Notes under the pieces: generated by a model
What the model saw: the letters and a program-made list of their open reading frames with translations, nothing else
Database searches by the model: none
Told to the model about the DNA's origin: nothing
Assembly: GCA_965238305.1 (NCBI GenBank)
Contig: CBDEHK010000001.1
Location: 2,418,001-2,482,000, forward strand
Source: CBDCGJ01 sp965238305
Lineage (GTDB): Bacteria; Pseudomonadota; Alphaproteobacteria; GCA-2731375
Direction: 5' to 3'
DNA: 64,000 nt
Shown: piece after piece, positions 1 to 8,025 of the stretch
Layout of the letters: each line of letters starts with the position of its first letter
Numbering within the stretch: position 1 is the first letter of the stretch
Made by a program: the position numbers and the translations under genes

Positions 1-85
1 CTTGATGGGTCAGTTGCTTTACTGACATATCGAGAAAACGCCCAAAAGGCGTCATTGAGGCGCCGACAACATAGACATCTGTCAT
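1..85 (-). CDS. Thiolase / acetyl-CoA acetyltransferase-like protein, N-terminal fragment cut by window edge
   Basis: Reading the minus strand from an ATG at 85 gives an open frame that runs off the window start. It encodes about 28 residues beginning MTDVYVVGASMTPFGRF. This resembles the N-terminus of the thiolase-like family (SCP2-type lipid-transfer thiolases and acetyl-CoA acetyltransferases), which opens with a V-V-G-A-x-M-T-P-F-G-R strand. The start lies 11 bases after the stop of the DsbA-like gene on the same strand, so the two are probably co-transcribed. The active-site Cys and the rest of the enzyme lie outside the window, so only family membership can be supported. Confidence 0.6.
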   Translation of the reverse strand, partial: MTDVYVVGASMTPFGRFLDMSVKQLTHQ

Positions 86-96
86 TTCAAAATTAC

Positions 97-720
97 CTAA
101 TCTTGCGCGCTCGCAGTGCCCGCCTGTTCGACCAGGCGTTCAAGCATTTCGTAGGGCTGCGCGCCAACCAGGCCATAACCACCGGCAACAAAAGTTGGCA
201 CTCCGGTGACACCATATTGATGGGATTTTTGCCAATCCGCGTCGACCGCTTCTGAATGACTTCGGCTTTCCAGGACTTCTCGGGCTTCGGCGCCAGACAG
301 GCCGACGGATTCCGCCGCGGCGACTAACGCTTCCAGGTCCGCCAGGTTCTGTCCGTCAACAAAATACGCCTTGAACATGGCGTTGTGAAAGGCGTCGGCC
401 TCCGGCTTGTCTTCGACCCATTTGCCAAGTTCCTGGGCTAACCGACTATTGTAGGTATGACTTCGGTTGCTATAGGGCAAACCTTCCGCATCCATCAAAC
501 CCTTCATGCGTTGGAACATGGCCGGGATATCGATATCTCGGCCGGCAAATAACTGTTCCAATGATTGCCCCTCCACCGGGGTTTCCGGATGCAGGGGGAA
601 ATGAATCCAATTCACCTTTACATCGAATTCCTGCTTGAGTTTTTCTATACGCCCGGTACAGAGATAACACCAAGGTCAGACATAATCGGAGAAAATATCG
701 AGCACGATTGATGCCGCCAT
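97..720 (-). CDS. DsbA/FrnE-family thioredoxin-fold oxidoreductase, candidate selenoprotein (in-frame TGA at 676-678 as Sec15)
   Basis: Read through one TGA, this frame gives a 207-residue FrnE-like DsbA-family protein, presumably a cytoplasmic thiol/selenol oxidoreductase since no signal peptide is visible. The start ATG at 720 follows an AGGAGA ribosome-binding site at good spacing. The first 14 codons encode the family's first beta strand (SIVLDIFSDYV). Codon 15 is TGA exactly where the family has the first Cys of C-P-W-C, giving U-P-W-C with Cys18 present and Cys21 nearby. After the TGA the frame is intact to the end, with the family's FPLHPETP segment and a cis-proline loop TGVPTF. A 7-bp hairpin just after the TGA fits a bacterial SECIS. 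The alternatives are a nonsense mutation, a sequencing error, or a shortened protein starting near 615 that would lack the active site. The Shine-Dalgarno site, the UxxC alignment and the intact frame favour selenocysteine. Sec machinery is not in the window. Confidence 0.75.
644..662 (-). promoter_or_regulatory. Candidate bacterial SECIS hairpin
   Basis: In the mRNA of the DsbA-like gene, TCTGTAC (662-656) pairs with GTATAGA (650-644). This gives 7 bp with one G-U wobble around a five-base loop CGGGC (655-651). The loop begins 21 bases after the TGA and has G at its second position. Known bacterial SECIS elements are stem-loops inside the coding region shortly after the UGA, with a small apical loop carrying a G in its first two bases, so geometry and loop agree. 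A competing hairpin can form from bases 1-24 after the TGA. The fold was done by eye, without energy calculation. Confidence 0.5.
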
Positions 721-837
721 TTTCAAGTCTCCTATTCGTTAAAATTCACCGCAGCATGTCATGGCTTTAGCCCGTCGACAACCACGCTTCGGGTAAACTT
801 ATCGACAAAGTTTGCGTCGACGCGGTAGGACTAGGGC

Positions 838-2361
838 ATGAAGCAAAATCAGCTTGAAATATTATACCGAAACGCCGTTGCCGCGTATCAAAAGGGCGAC
901 TTAACGAAGGCTGCTGCCCGTTGCCGCCAGCTTGTTAAAGAACAGCCACGACATCCAGGAGTTCTTCAACTAGCCGGTGTTGTCGCGCTTAAAGAAAATC
1001 GAAACAAGAAGGCGACGGATTATTTGTCGGCTGCGGCGGCTTTGTTGCCGCAGGACCCGGGTTTGCAGATTAATCTGGCGCTGGCGCTTACCGCTAGCGG
1101 ACAACGTGATGAGGCAATTTCCTGTTATCGACGCGTCATTGCGTTAGCGCCTGATCACGGGGTCGCGCATTATAATCTTGGGCAATTATTGCTGTTAGAT
1201 AACGAACCGGATGAAGCTGCTGAAATATTGGCGAAGGCGGCATCGTTGCAGCCGCAGGCAGCGGAAATTCAAATCAAGTTAGGCATCGCCTGGCGTCAAG
1301 CCGGCGATCTGCCGCCGGCAATTTGCGCCTTCAAGGAAGCGGTCCGGCTTGATGATCAGGATGCGGACACGTTGGCCTTATTGGCGAATACGCTTGGGGA
1401 ACAGGACGAAGCGCAATTTCCCGAAGCGATCAGTTACTATCGCCAAGCCCTGGCAATTGCACCTAAGCGGGCGGAGATTTGGTCGAACCTGGCTTGGACT
1501 TTGGCGGAAACCGCTGACTATGTTGCGGCGTTGGAAGCGGCAGAGATGGCCATTCAACATGACCCGATATTCGCACCGGCGCATTATCATTTAGGGCTGA
1601 TCCGATTTCGCCTTGAAGAGCTGGATACGGCGGAAGCCGCTTTGCGTCAGGCGATTACGATCAATCCTCGTTATGTCCGTGCCTATTCGACCTTAGCCCT
1701 GGTCTTGGAACGTCAAGGCGACACATCGGCTGTGGCTGCTATCGCGGCGCCGATATCCTATGTTGAAGGTTTCGATATATCTGAATTGGTAAATGTCAAA
1801 AACGTGCAATCGTTTAATGATGAGTTTGTTGAATTCATTCAGGCCCAACCGACCTTGATGTTCAATCGCCCGAACCGGTCGACCAGCGGTGGCTCGCAAA
1901 CCCTGGATTTGATCGGCGAACAGGCACCGGTGATGCGGAAATTTCGCCGCGCCATCGACGAAGCGGTGCGAAATTATATGGCGCGTCGGTGCCATGATAC
2001 TGCCAACAATTATTTTGCCGAATTGCCAAAAAAATGGCGGTTGTCGATTTGGGCTGTTGTCTTGAAAGCGGGCGGCTATCAAGCGCCGCACAACCATCCG
2101 ACTGGATTTATCAGCGGGGTTTATTATCCAAAAGTGCCAACGGTCATCGGCAGCGCCGGTGAGGCCGGGTTCATTGAATTCGGACCTTCAAACATAACCG
2201 GGCCTGACGATCAGGCGCTGGTCTCCGAATTCCGGATGGCGCAGCAACCGGTGCCAGGGCGGATGTTTCTGTTTCCATCCTATCTTTGGCATCGCACAAT
2301 TCCTTATCAGAGCGACGAAGAACGTGTTTCGGTCGCCTTCGATATTCTATGGCGTTCCTAA
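838..2361 (+). CDS. TPR-repeat protein with C-terminal 2OG-Fe(II) oxygenase domain
   Basis: A 507-residue protein. Roughly residues 1-300 are tandem tetratricopeptide repeats (recurring A-x-x-x-Y/L-x-x-A-I/L-x-x-x-P spacing). The C-terminal about 200 residues match the putative 2-oxoglutarate/Fe(II) oxygenase family often fused to TPRs. Probable iron ligands are His418 or His420 in PHNHPTGF, followed by GVYYP, and His485 in YLWHRT. Arg496 in ERVSVAFD is the likely 2-oxoglutarate-binding Arg. The TPR part would present a protein or peptide substrate, so protein hydroxylation is an inference. No signal peptide is visible. It is divergent from the DsbA-like gene across a 117-base intergenic region and convergent with the P450 gene, 3 bases away. 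Confidence 0.8.
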   Translation: MKQNQLEILYRNAVAAYQKGDLTKAAARCRQLVKEQPRHPGVLQLAGVVALKENRNKKATDYLSAAAALLPQDPGLQINLALALTASGQRDEAISCYRRVIALAPDHGVAHYNLGQLLLLDNEPDEAAEILAKAASLQPQAAEIQIKLGIAWRQAGDLPPAICAFKEAVRLDDQDADTLALLANTLGEQDEAQFPEAISYYRQALAIAPKRAEIWSNLAWTLAETADYVAALEAAEMAIQHDPIFAPAHYHLGLIRFRLEELDTAEAALRQAITINPRYVRAYSTLALVLERQGDTSAVAAIAAPISYVEGFDISELVNVKNVQSFNDEFVEFIQAQPTLMFNRPNRSTSGGSQTLDLIGEQAPVMRKFRRAIDEAVRNYMARRCHDTANNYFAELPKKWRLSIWAVVLKAGGYQAPHNHPTGFISGVYYPKVPTVIGSAGEAGFIEFGPSNITGPDDQALVSEFRMAQQPVPGRMFLFPSYLWHRTIPYQSDEERVSVAFDILWRS

Positions 2362-2364
2362 CAT

Positions 2365-3570
2365 TTAGAACCGGATAGGAATATTCCGGGGGCCACGAAC
2401 TTGACCACCGGCCCAAGTCACCGCACTTGGATCAGCCAATTCAAATTCCGGGATGCGTTCGAACCAGGTTCGCAGGGCAATGTCCATTTCCATGCGCGCT
2501 AAATTCGAACCGGCGCAACGGTGAATGCCGATACCAAAAGCAATATGACGGTTCTTTTCCCGATCCAACACCACCTCGTCGGCGCGATCGAACTTTTGCG
2601 GATCGCGATTGGCGGCCGGGAAATTCATCAACACTTTGTCGCCTGGTTGGAAAGTAACGGCTCCGGCTTCAACTTCCTCGGTCACCAAACGCGCCATGGT
2701 CACAGGCGAATAGAAACGCAACAACTCCTCAATAGCGTTTGGCCACAATTCCGGTTCGGCTGCCATGCGGCGGCGATCCACCGCATTGGCGGAAAAGTGC
2801 CAGATAGAGGCCCCGATCGAACTCCAGGTTGTGTCGATCCCGGCAATCAACAGCAAATTACACATGCCGACTAGAGTGCGGTCATCCAGTGGTACGCCGT
2901 CCAGTTCTTTTTCGATCAGTTGCGAAATCAAGTCGTCGCCTGGATTTTTTCGCCGCTCGCCAACCATTTCGTAAAAGAAATCGCGAATAATTCGACGGTA
3001 TTTCAGCCGCACCTCTGGATCGGAAAGGCCAATTTCCAGGACGCCACGGACCCAGCCGACAAATTCATCGTTGCGACTTGGATCAATGCCAAGCATGTGA
3101 CCGATAACCAAGGACGGGATTTGTTGAGCATACTGCGTGGCGCCGTCGCATTCACCTTTGTCGATGAAGCTATCGATCAATTGGTGACAAAGGTCTACAG
3201 TAAACTGCCGATGAACGGCAACGGCCTTGGGTGTAAAAAACGGCAATATAAGACGTCGGATTGGAATTTGCTCCGGCGGATCGGACGTAATCGGTGGCGC
3301 ATCCGTGGACATATGCTCCGGCGTATTTTCGTCTTCATCCAAGGCCGGGACAACCAAAGGATCTCGAGAAGAAAGCGCCGGTACCATTTTTACAAATGCC
3401 TGCATATCGTCATAGCGCGTCGGCAACCAGGACCCACCCCAGCGTTCGGTATGTGCTATCGGACATTTTTCGCGTAAATCGTTCCAAATTGGGAAGGGAT
3501 CTTCGATATAGCTTTTGTCAAATATATCGTAATCCGTGGCCCAATCATTGACCGGTTTTGATTTTTCCAT
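2365..3570 (-). CDS. Cytochrome P450
   Basis: A 401-residue soluble bacterial-type P450 monooxygenase. Signatures are the I-helix AGIDTT oxygen-activation motif, the K-helix E-x-x-R in IEELLRFYSP, and the haem loop FGIGIHRCAGSNLAR with the thiolate Cys at about residue 352. The ATG at 3570 was chosen because a purine-rich AGGAAG ribosome-binding site precedes it and the ferredoxin gene ends only 13 bases upstream. A longer frame to 3654 would overlap that gene. It is co-directional with and presumably served by the adjacent 3Fe-4S ferredoxin. The substrate is unknown. Neighbouring isomerase and VOC genes hint at an aromatic or terpenoid catabolic role, which is inference. Confidence 0.93.
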   Translation of the reverse strand: MEKSKPVNDWATDYDIFDKSYIEDPFPIWNDLREKCPIAHTERWGGSWLPTRYDDMQAFVKMVPALSSRDPLVVPALDEDENTPEHMSTDAPPITSDPPEQIPIRRLILPFFTPKAVAVHRQFTVDLCHQLIDSFIDKGECDGATQYAQQIPSLVIGHMLGIDPSRNDEFVGWVRGVLEIGLSDPEVRLKYRRIIRDFFYEMVGERRKNPGDDLISQLIEKELDGVPLDDRTLVGMCNLLLIAGIDTTWSSIGASIWHFSANAVDRRRMAAEPELWPNAIEELLRFYSPVTMARLVTEEVEAGAVTFQPGDKVLMNFPAANRDPQKFDRADEVVLDREKNRHIAFGIGIHRCAGSNLARMEMDIALRTWFERIPEFELADPSAVTWAGGQVRGPRNIPIRF

Positions 3571-3583
3571 GACGCTCGACTTC

Positions 3584-3781
3584 CTATTCTTCTGCAACTT
3601 TGATCGCAAATTCGGGGCAGTTTTCAATCGCCAATTTGGCATTATCCTCCTCACCAGAAGTGACTTGGCCGTCGTTTAAAGCAAACGCGGCGCCAAATTC
3701 ATCGACGTCAAACACGTTCGGCGCAAGGGCACAGCATCGATTGTGTCCCTGACAGATATCCGGGTCGACTTTTACCCGCAT
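3584..3781 (-). CDS. 3Fe-4S-type ferredoxin (P450 redox partner)
   Basis: A 65-residue ferredoxin. The cluster motif is C10-x2-H13-x2-C16 plus C55-P. The second Cys of a normal 4Fe-4S motif is His here, typical of the single-cluster [3Fe-4S] ferredoxins that feed bacterial P450s. The start at 3781 is fixed by a strong GGAGG nine bases upstream; the frame could extend to 3835 but without such a site. It lies immediately upstream of the P450 gene on the same strand. The reductase that would reduce it is not adjacent; the FprA-type reductase at 42677-43978 is a possible partner. Confidence 0.9.
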   Translation of the reverse strand: MRVKVDPDICQGHNRCCALAPNVFDVDEFGAAFALNDGQVTSGEEDNAKLAIENCPEFAIKVAEE

Positions 3782-3985
3782 TTTGGCCTCCATTTCGTAT
3801 TTTATCATTGGCTCAAGGGTAGCTGGCAGAGACAAAATTGTCGAGAATGGATTCTACACGTCACGAATAGATTTACTCAATTTATCAGTCGCATGTGAGG
3901 CGGCGTGTGTCGGATCCGGCTTGATTTAGCTTCACCAAAACCGCATAGATGGCGACATCTGGGGGCGAGAGACGAAAGTGAAAGT

Positions 3986-4597
3986 ATGAACACCATTGAT
4001 TATTACTATTCCACTCGATCCAATTTTACCTATCTCGGCGCGGCGCGTTTAAACGCCTTGGCAGATCAATATGGCCGCAAAATCGTTCATCGCCCGATCA
4101 TTCTGTCGCTGACGATGCCGCCGATCGGCGGGATGGACTTTGGCGAACGGCCGATCATGTTGCGTAATTATGCCGTGATGGACGCTCTCCGCTGGGCTGA
4201 ACATCTGGGCGTCGAATTGCTGCGCGAACCAATTCATCATATGGGGCCGGTGGAGTTGCCGTCCGGTATTGTCATTGCCGCACAAAAAGCCGTTGAAGCC
4301 GGCGCGGTCGGGAACGTAGATCAGCTTAGTTTGCTGGTTTTGCAGGCATTGTGGCGCGATGATCGGGATATCGCCGACGAAGGCGTCATCGCCGAATTGT
4401 GCGCGGAAGCGGGCTTTGAAGACGCACAAGTTTTGATCCAGTCGGCGATGGGTGGTGCGGCGCAGGCGGAACTGCGTCGCAACTGCCAGGAAGCCATCGT
4501 TCGTGGCGTCATTGGGGCACCGACATATTTTGTCGACAATGAAAATTTCTATGGTCAGGACCGCTTGGACCTGCTCGCCGCCAAATTGGCGCCTTGA
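3986..4597 (+). CDS. 2-hydroxychromene-2-carboxylate isomerase-like protein (DsbA-fold)
   Basis: A 203-residue protein of the kappa-class GST / HCCA isomerase branch of the DsbA fold. The N-terminal strand IDYYYSTRSNFTYLGAARL corresponds to the family's substrate and glutathione-binding region. The C-terminal GAPTYFVDNENFYGQDRLDLL is its very typical end. HCCA isomerases act in naphthalene-type aromatic degradation, but many relatives have other unassigned glutathione-dependent roles. The ATG at 3986 follows a GAAAG stretch; the upstream extension to 3905 does not look like protein. The VOC gene follows after 10 bases on the same strand, suggesting an operon. Confidence 0.85.
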   Translation: MNTIDYYYSTRSNFTYLGAARLNALADQYGRKIVHRPIILSLTMPPIGGMDFGERPIMLRNYAVMDALRWAEHLGVELLREPIHHMGPVELPSGIVIAAQKAVEAGAVGNVDQLSLLVLQALWRDDRDIADEGVIAELCAEAGFEDAQVLIQSAMGGAAQAELRRNCQEAIVRGVIGAPTYFVDNENFYGQDRLDLLAAKLAP

Positions 4598-4607
4598 TGG
4601 AAAATTG

Positions 4608-5291
4608 ATGAAACTTGCGAAACCCCATATCGATATTGGGCTCTACACCAATCAACGTGACGCCATGCTTGAATTTTGGCAGCAGGAAGTAGGCTTGGAA
4701 TTTGATCATCTGGGAAAACTGGGTGGCGGTTTTCATCAGTTGCGTCACCACATGAACGGTTCGATCCTGAAAATCAATCATGGCCGTGATGCTCTACCCG
4801 AGGCGGAGAAAAGTGGATATCGCGAGTTGTTGATTGCGCGGGAAGGATTGCAGCGGGAACAAAAACTTATCGACCCAGATGGCAATCATGTCACTCTGGT
4901 GCCGATGGGAGAAGGAGGCATTGTTGGTATCGGTCTGCGTCAAACGGTTCGGGATGCCGGCGCTTTTCGCGATTATTATGGCCGCATTCTGGAAATGGAC
5001 ATGGTTGCGGAAGATGTTTTTCGGTGCGGCGATAGCATCATCATGATCGCAGAAGACAACAATGCCAAATTGATGGTCGGCCAACATGGGCTTGGATATC
5101 GCTACATTACTCTGCAAATAATTGACGCCGACGCCGTGCATAAAAAGGTTTTGGCACGTGGCGGGGCGGAAGGGCGGGCGCCTCGTGTTCTCGGCAGCAC
5201 AGTTTGCTTCAGCTTCGTCCGCGATCCCGATGGCAATTGGATAGAACTATCGGAGTGGTTTGAACTGACGGGCACCGAGCGGACGGCATAA
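4608..5291 (+). CDS. VOC (vicinal oxygen chelate) family protein, two-module
   Basis: A 227-residue protein with two glyoxalase/VOC modules. The first starts near KPHIDIGLYTNQRDAMLEFW. The second starts near GIGLRQTVRDAGAFRDYYG and ends in the family's metal-ligand strand RDPDGNWIELSEW. The fold covers glyoxalase I, extradiol dioxygenases and lyases, and the metal ligands visible do not decide which. The start at ATG 4608 is ten bases after the isomerase-like gene. The pairing with an HCCA-isomerase-like protein and a nearby P450 fits degradation of an aromatic or cyclic compound (inference). The gene ends 2 bases before the convergent molybdoenzyme stop. Confidence 0.82.
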   Translation: MKLAKPHIDIGLYTNQRDAMLEFWQQEVGLEFDHLGKLGGGFHQLRHHMNGSILKINHGRDALPEAEKSGYRELLIAREGLQREQKLIDPDGNHVTLVPMGEGGIVGIGLRQTVRDAGAFRDYYGRILEMDMVAEDVFRCGDSIIMIAEDNNAKLMVGQHGLGYRYITLQIIDADAVHKKVLARGGAEGRAPRVLGSTVCFSFVRDPDGNWIELSEWFELTGTERTA

Positions 5292-5293
5292 CA

Positions 5294-7612
5294 CTAGTCT
5301 CCCGTCACGATATCCGGTGCTTCGAAGGAGCGGACCGCGGGGATAGGGCCAGTGAATTTCTCCACCTGGACCAACGCCGTATGCGCTGCTGTTCCTTGCG
5401 ATAGGCTTGATGTTGGGACATCTTTGGTAAGTACATTTGGATTGCCGTGGCGATCCAGACCATCTTCGTCGGGATCATACCAGGCCCCGGTCGGCAACTG
5501 TACTACACCCGGGCGGACTACATCTGAGATCACGGCGCCAGCGAGGCAGGCGCCGCGATCATTGAATACCCGGACGATATCACCGGCGGCGATATTTCGT
5601 TTCGCCGCATCTTCGGTATTAAGGGTGATCGGTTCCCGCCCATTGATTTTGCCACCGCGACTGGTAGCGCCACTGTCAAGCTGACTATGCAAGCGGGTGG
5701 CCGGTTGGTTCGACATTAAATGCAACGGGAAGCGATCTGCGACTTCGGCACCCAACCATTCATGGGGTTCGATCCAAGTCGGGTGGCCCGGACAATCGGC
5801 ATAACCGAAGCTATCGATGGTTTTGGAGAAAATTTCGATCCGGCCCGATGGTGTCGGCAGCGCATGGCCGTCAGGATCGCGACGGAAATCTTCCAGCAAG
5901 ACATAGCGCCCATCGCCTTGTGGGTAGATGAACTCCCCAGCCTCCCAGAAATCTTCAAAATTTGGTGCCTCAACGCCGTCTTGCGCGGCCTGCTGCTGGA
6001 AGACATCGTAGATATGACGTAACCATTCGTCGGCGCTGCGCCCTTCTGTGAAACTTTCGCTGACCCCCATTCTCTCGGCCAGACCGGACATGATGTCATA
6101 ATCGTGGCGAGCTTCGCCCACCGGCTCGATTGCCGCTTTGATGGCGTGGATGACGTGATCGGACGCAGCACATGAAATGTCCGCCCGCTCCAAACTGCTG
6201 GTCGCCGGCAGGACGATATCTGCGTGCCGCGCCGTCGCGGTCCACCAGGGGTCTTGTACGATCACGGTTTCCGGTCGTTGCCAGGCTTGCCGCAGACGGT
6301 TCAGGTCTTGGTGGTGATGAAACGGATTACCGCCCGACCAATAGACCAGACGGATATCCGGATATGTCAACCGCCGGCCGTTGTAATCATAGTCTTCGCC
6401 TGGATGCAGCAACATGTCGGCAATCCGCGCCACCGGAATAAAAGTGCGGACCTTGTTGTTGCCCTGGCGCAGGGTTGGTCGAAATGGGGTTCGTTGCGGC
6501 AGACCGACCGCCCCCTCGGCGCCATAACCGAAGCCAAAACCGCCGCCGGGTAAGCCGATCTGACCCAACATAGCCGCCAGCGTGATGACCATCCAATAAG
6601 GCTGCTCGCCGTGATGACCGCGTTGCAAACTCCAGGCGATGGTAATCAAGGTACGTGTGCGCGCCATACGTCGCGCCAGAGTGCGAATGTCATCCGCCTT
6701 CAAACCGCAAATCTTTGCGGCCCAATCCGCATCTTTTACGCATCCGTCGCTTTCGCCTGTCAGATAGCTTTGGAAGCGTTCAAAGCCCTCGGTATAACGA
6801 GTGAGAAAATCCTGATCATGTAATCCTTCACTCACTAGGGTATGCGCCAAACTCAGCATCAACGCCGTATCGGTATTCGGCGCCACAGCCATCCAATCGG
6901 CGGCGAGAAAATCCGCTGCGTCTTCCGCAATCGGACTGACATTCACAAAATGGCAGCCTTTGTCCTTGGTCTTTTGCAACCCGTCACGATAATTGTGATC
7001 GGTGATACCACTATAATTCACCTGCGCGTTTTTTAACGGGATACCACCGAACATCACCAATGTTTCGGTATGTTCGGCAACCACCTGCATGGTGGTGTGC
7101 TGGGCAACGATATCGTGAAATCCATGTCCCACCACATGCGGGACAATTACCTGGGCCGTACCGGTCGAATAACTATGCGCCGATGCGGTATACCCACCGA
7201 TCGATTTCAAGAACCGATGCAGTTGGCTCAAAGCATGATGGAAGCGCCCGGAACTGGCCCAGCCATAGGAACCACCGAAGATCGCTTCATTACCGTGATT
7301 TTCCGATACCCGCTTGATCTCCGCGGCGACCAGATCCAGCGCCCGGTCCCAACTGACCGGGACAAACGGTTCTTTGCCGCGGCCGTCGCTATTATGGCGC
7401 GGGCCGTTCTCAAGCCATCCCTGACGCACCATCGGTTGCGCAATGCGGGACTTATCGGTGATCGCATCGCGCATATTTTGCCCAATCGGGGACGGATCCG
7501 GGTCGCCAGGATAAGGTTCGACGCCGGTAATTTGCCCATCGGATACCTGCACGTCATAGACGCCCCAATGCGTGGCTGTGCGGATTTTCCTTTGTTCACC
7601 CATATGACCCAT
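5294..7612 (-). CDS. Molybdopterin oxidoreductase, TorA/BisC (DMSO reductase type III) family
   Basis: A 772-residue single-subunit bis-MGD molybdoenzyme. It lacks the N-terminal CxxCxxxC iron-sulfur motif, as TorA, DorA and BisC do. Ser149 in SYSTGTAQ is the expected molybdenum ligand. Other family blocks are GGSYGWASSGRFHHA, QRGHHGEQPYWM, YWSGGNPFHHHQDLN and the C-terminal MSNQPATRLHSQLDSG. There is no twin-arginine signal, so a cytoplasmic BisC-like enzyme reducing or oxidising S- or N-oxides is more likely than a periplasmic TMAO reductase. No TorC-like cytochrome is nearby. The stop of the upstream SnoaL-like gene is 12 bases away, and with the DUF1445 gene they form a three-gene operon. 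Confidence 0.9.
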   Translation of the reverse strand: MGHMGEQRKIRTATHWGVYDVQVSDGQITGVEPYPGDPDPSPIGQNMRDAITDKSRIAQPMVRQGWLENGPRHNSDGRGKEPFVPVSWDRALDLVAAEIKRVSENHGNEAIFGGSYGWASSGRFHHALSQLHRFLKSIGGYTASAHSYSTGTAQVIVPHVVGHGFHDIVAQHTTMQVVAEHTETLVMFGGIPLKNAQVNYSGITDHNYRDGLQKTKDKGCHFVNVSPIAEDAADFLAADWMAVAPNTDTALMLSLAHTLVSEGLHDQDFLTRYTEGFERFQSYLTGESDGCVKDADWAAKICGLKADDIRTLARRMARTRTLITIAWSLQRGHHGEQPYWMVITLAAMLGQIGLPGGGFGFGYGAEGAVGLPQRTPFRPTLRQGNNKVRTFIPVARIADMLLHPGEDYDYNGRRLTYPDIRLVYWSGGNPFHHHQDLNRLRQAWQRPETVIVQDPWWTATARHADIVLPATSSLERADISCAASDHVIHAIKAAIEPVGEARHDYDIMSGLAERMGVSESFTEGRSADEWLRHIYDVFQQQAAQDGVEAPNFEDFWEAGEFIYPQGDGRYVLLEDFRRDPDGHALPTPSGRIEIFSKTIDSFGYADCPGHPTWIEPHEWLGAEVADRFPLHLMSNQPATRLHSQLDSGATSRGGKINGREPITLNTEDAAKRNIAAGDIVRVFNDRGACLAGAVISDVVRPGVVQLPTGAWYDPDEDGLDRHGNPNVLTKDVPTSSLSQGTAAHTALVQVEKFTGPIPAVRSFEAPDIVTGD

Positions 7613-7624
7613 CCTTGTCCAGCA

Positions 7625-8023
7625 TTATGACTTCTTGGTAAATTTTGGTTTATCGGATTTTGAATAAGTCAGCTTCTGCACGATTTTACCATCCTGAAAA
7701 TGTAAGATATCAAGGCCGTGCCAGCCACCGAACTTATCTCCCTTACGTAAGGTGCATTGCCAGCTGATCATCGCTTTCTGGGCTTTCGGGTCGACAAACA
7801 GGTCGTCATCGACAAACCTCATTTCTCCAAAATCGCCGCGAAATTGTGGTTGAAAGGCGCGCTCTATCGCGGCCTTGCCCTGTTGGCGGATGCCGTTGAA
7901 TTCGTCGTAGATGGCGTCATCGGCGAAATACGACATCACTTTCGGCAAATCTTCTTCGTTGAAAGCGGCGGTGAATTCGCCGGTTAAGCGGCGTAGTTCG
8001 TCATGGCTAAGTTTAACGGTCAT
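7625..8023 (-). CDS. SnoaL-like / nuclear transport factor 2-fold protein
   Basis: A 132-residue small polyketide-cyclase/ketosteroid-isomerase-fold protein. It has the family's opening helix LRRLTGEFTAAFNEEDLPKV, then MSYFADDAIYDEFNGIRQQG and a closing strand DILHFQDGKIVQKLTY. Proteins of this fold are isomerases, dehydratases or ligand-binding subunits, and the sequence does not fix the reaction. The ATG at 8023 sits just after the stop of the DUF1445 gene. The molybdoenzyme follows, so the three are probably one transcript. Confidence 0.8.
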   Translation of the reverse strand: MTVKLSHDELRRLTGEFTAAFNEEDLPKVMSYFADDAIYDEFNGIRQQGKAAIERAFQPQFRGDFGEMRFVDDDLFVDPKAQKAMISWQCTLRKGDKFGGWHGLDILHFQDGKIVQKLTYSKSDKPKFTKKS

Positions 8024-8025
8024 CT

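Noticed and set aside
97..615. Short DsbA-like protein starting at a GTG near 615
   Set aside because: It would lack the redox motif and first strand of the fold, and has no good ribosome-binding site; the 720 start with TGA read-through explains the sequence better.
470..673. 67-residue minus-strand frame overlapping the DsbA-like gene
   Set aside because: It is the out-of-frame shadow of the DsbA-like gene; it lacks family similarity and the real frame has a good ribosome-binding site and conserved residues.
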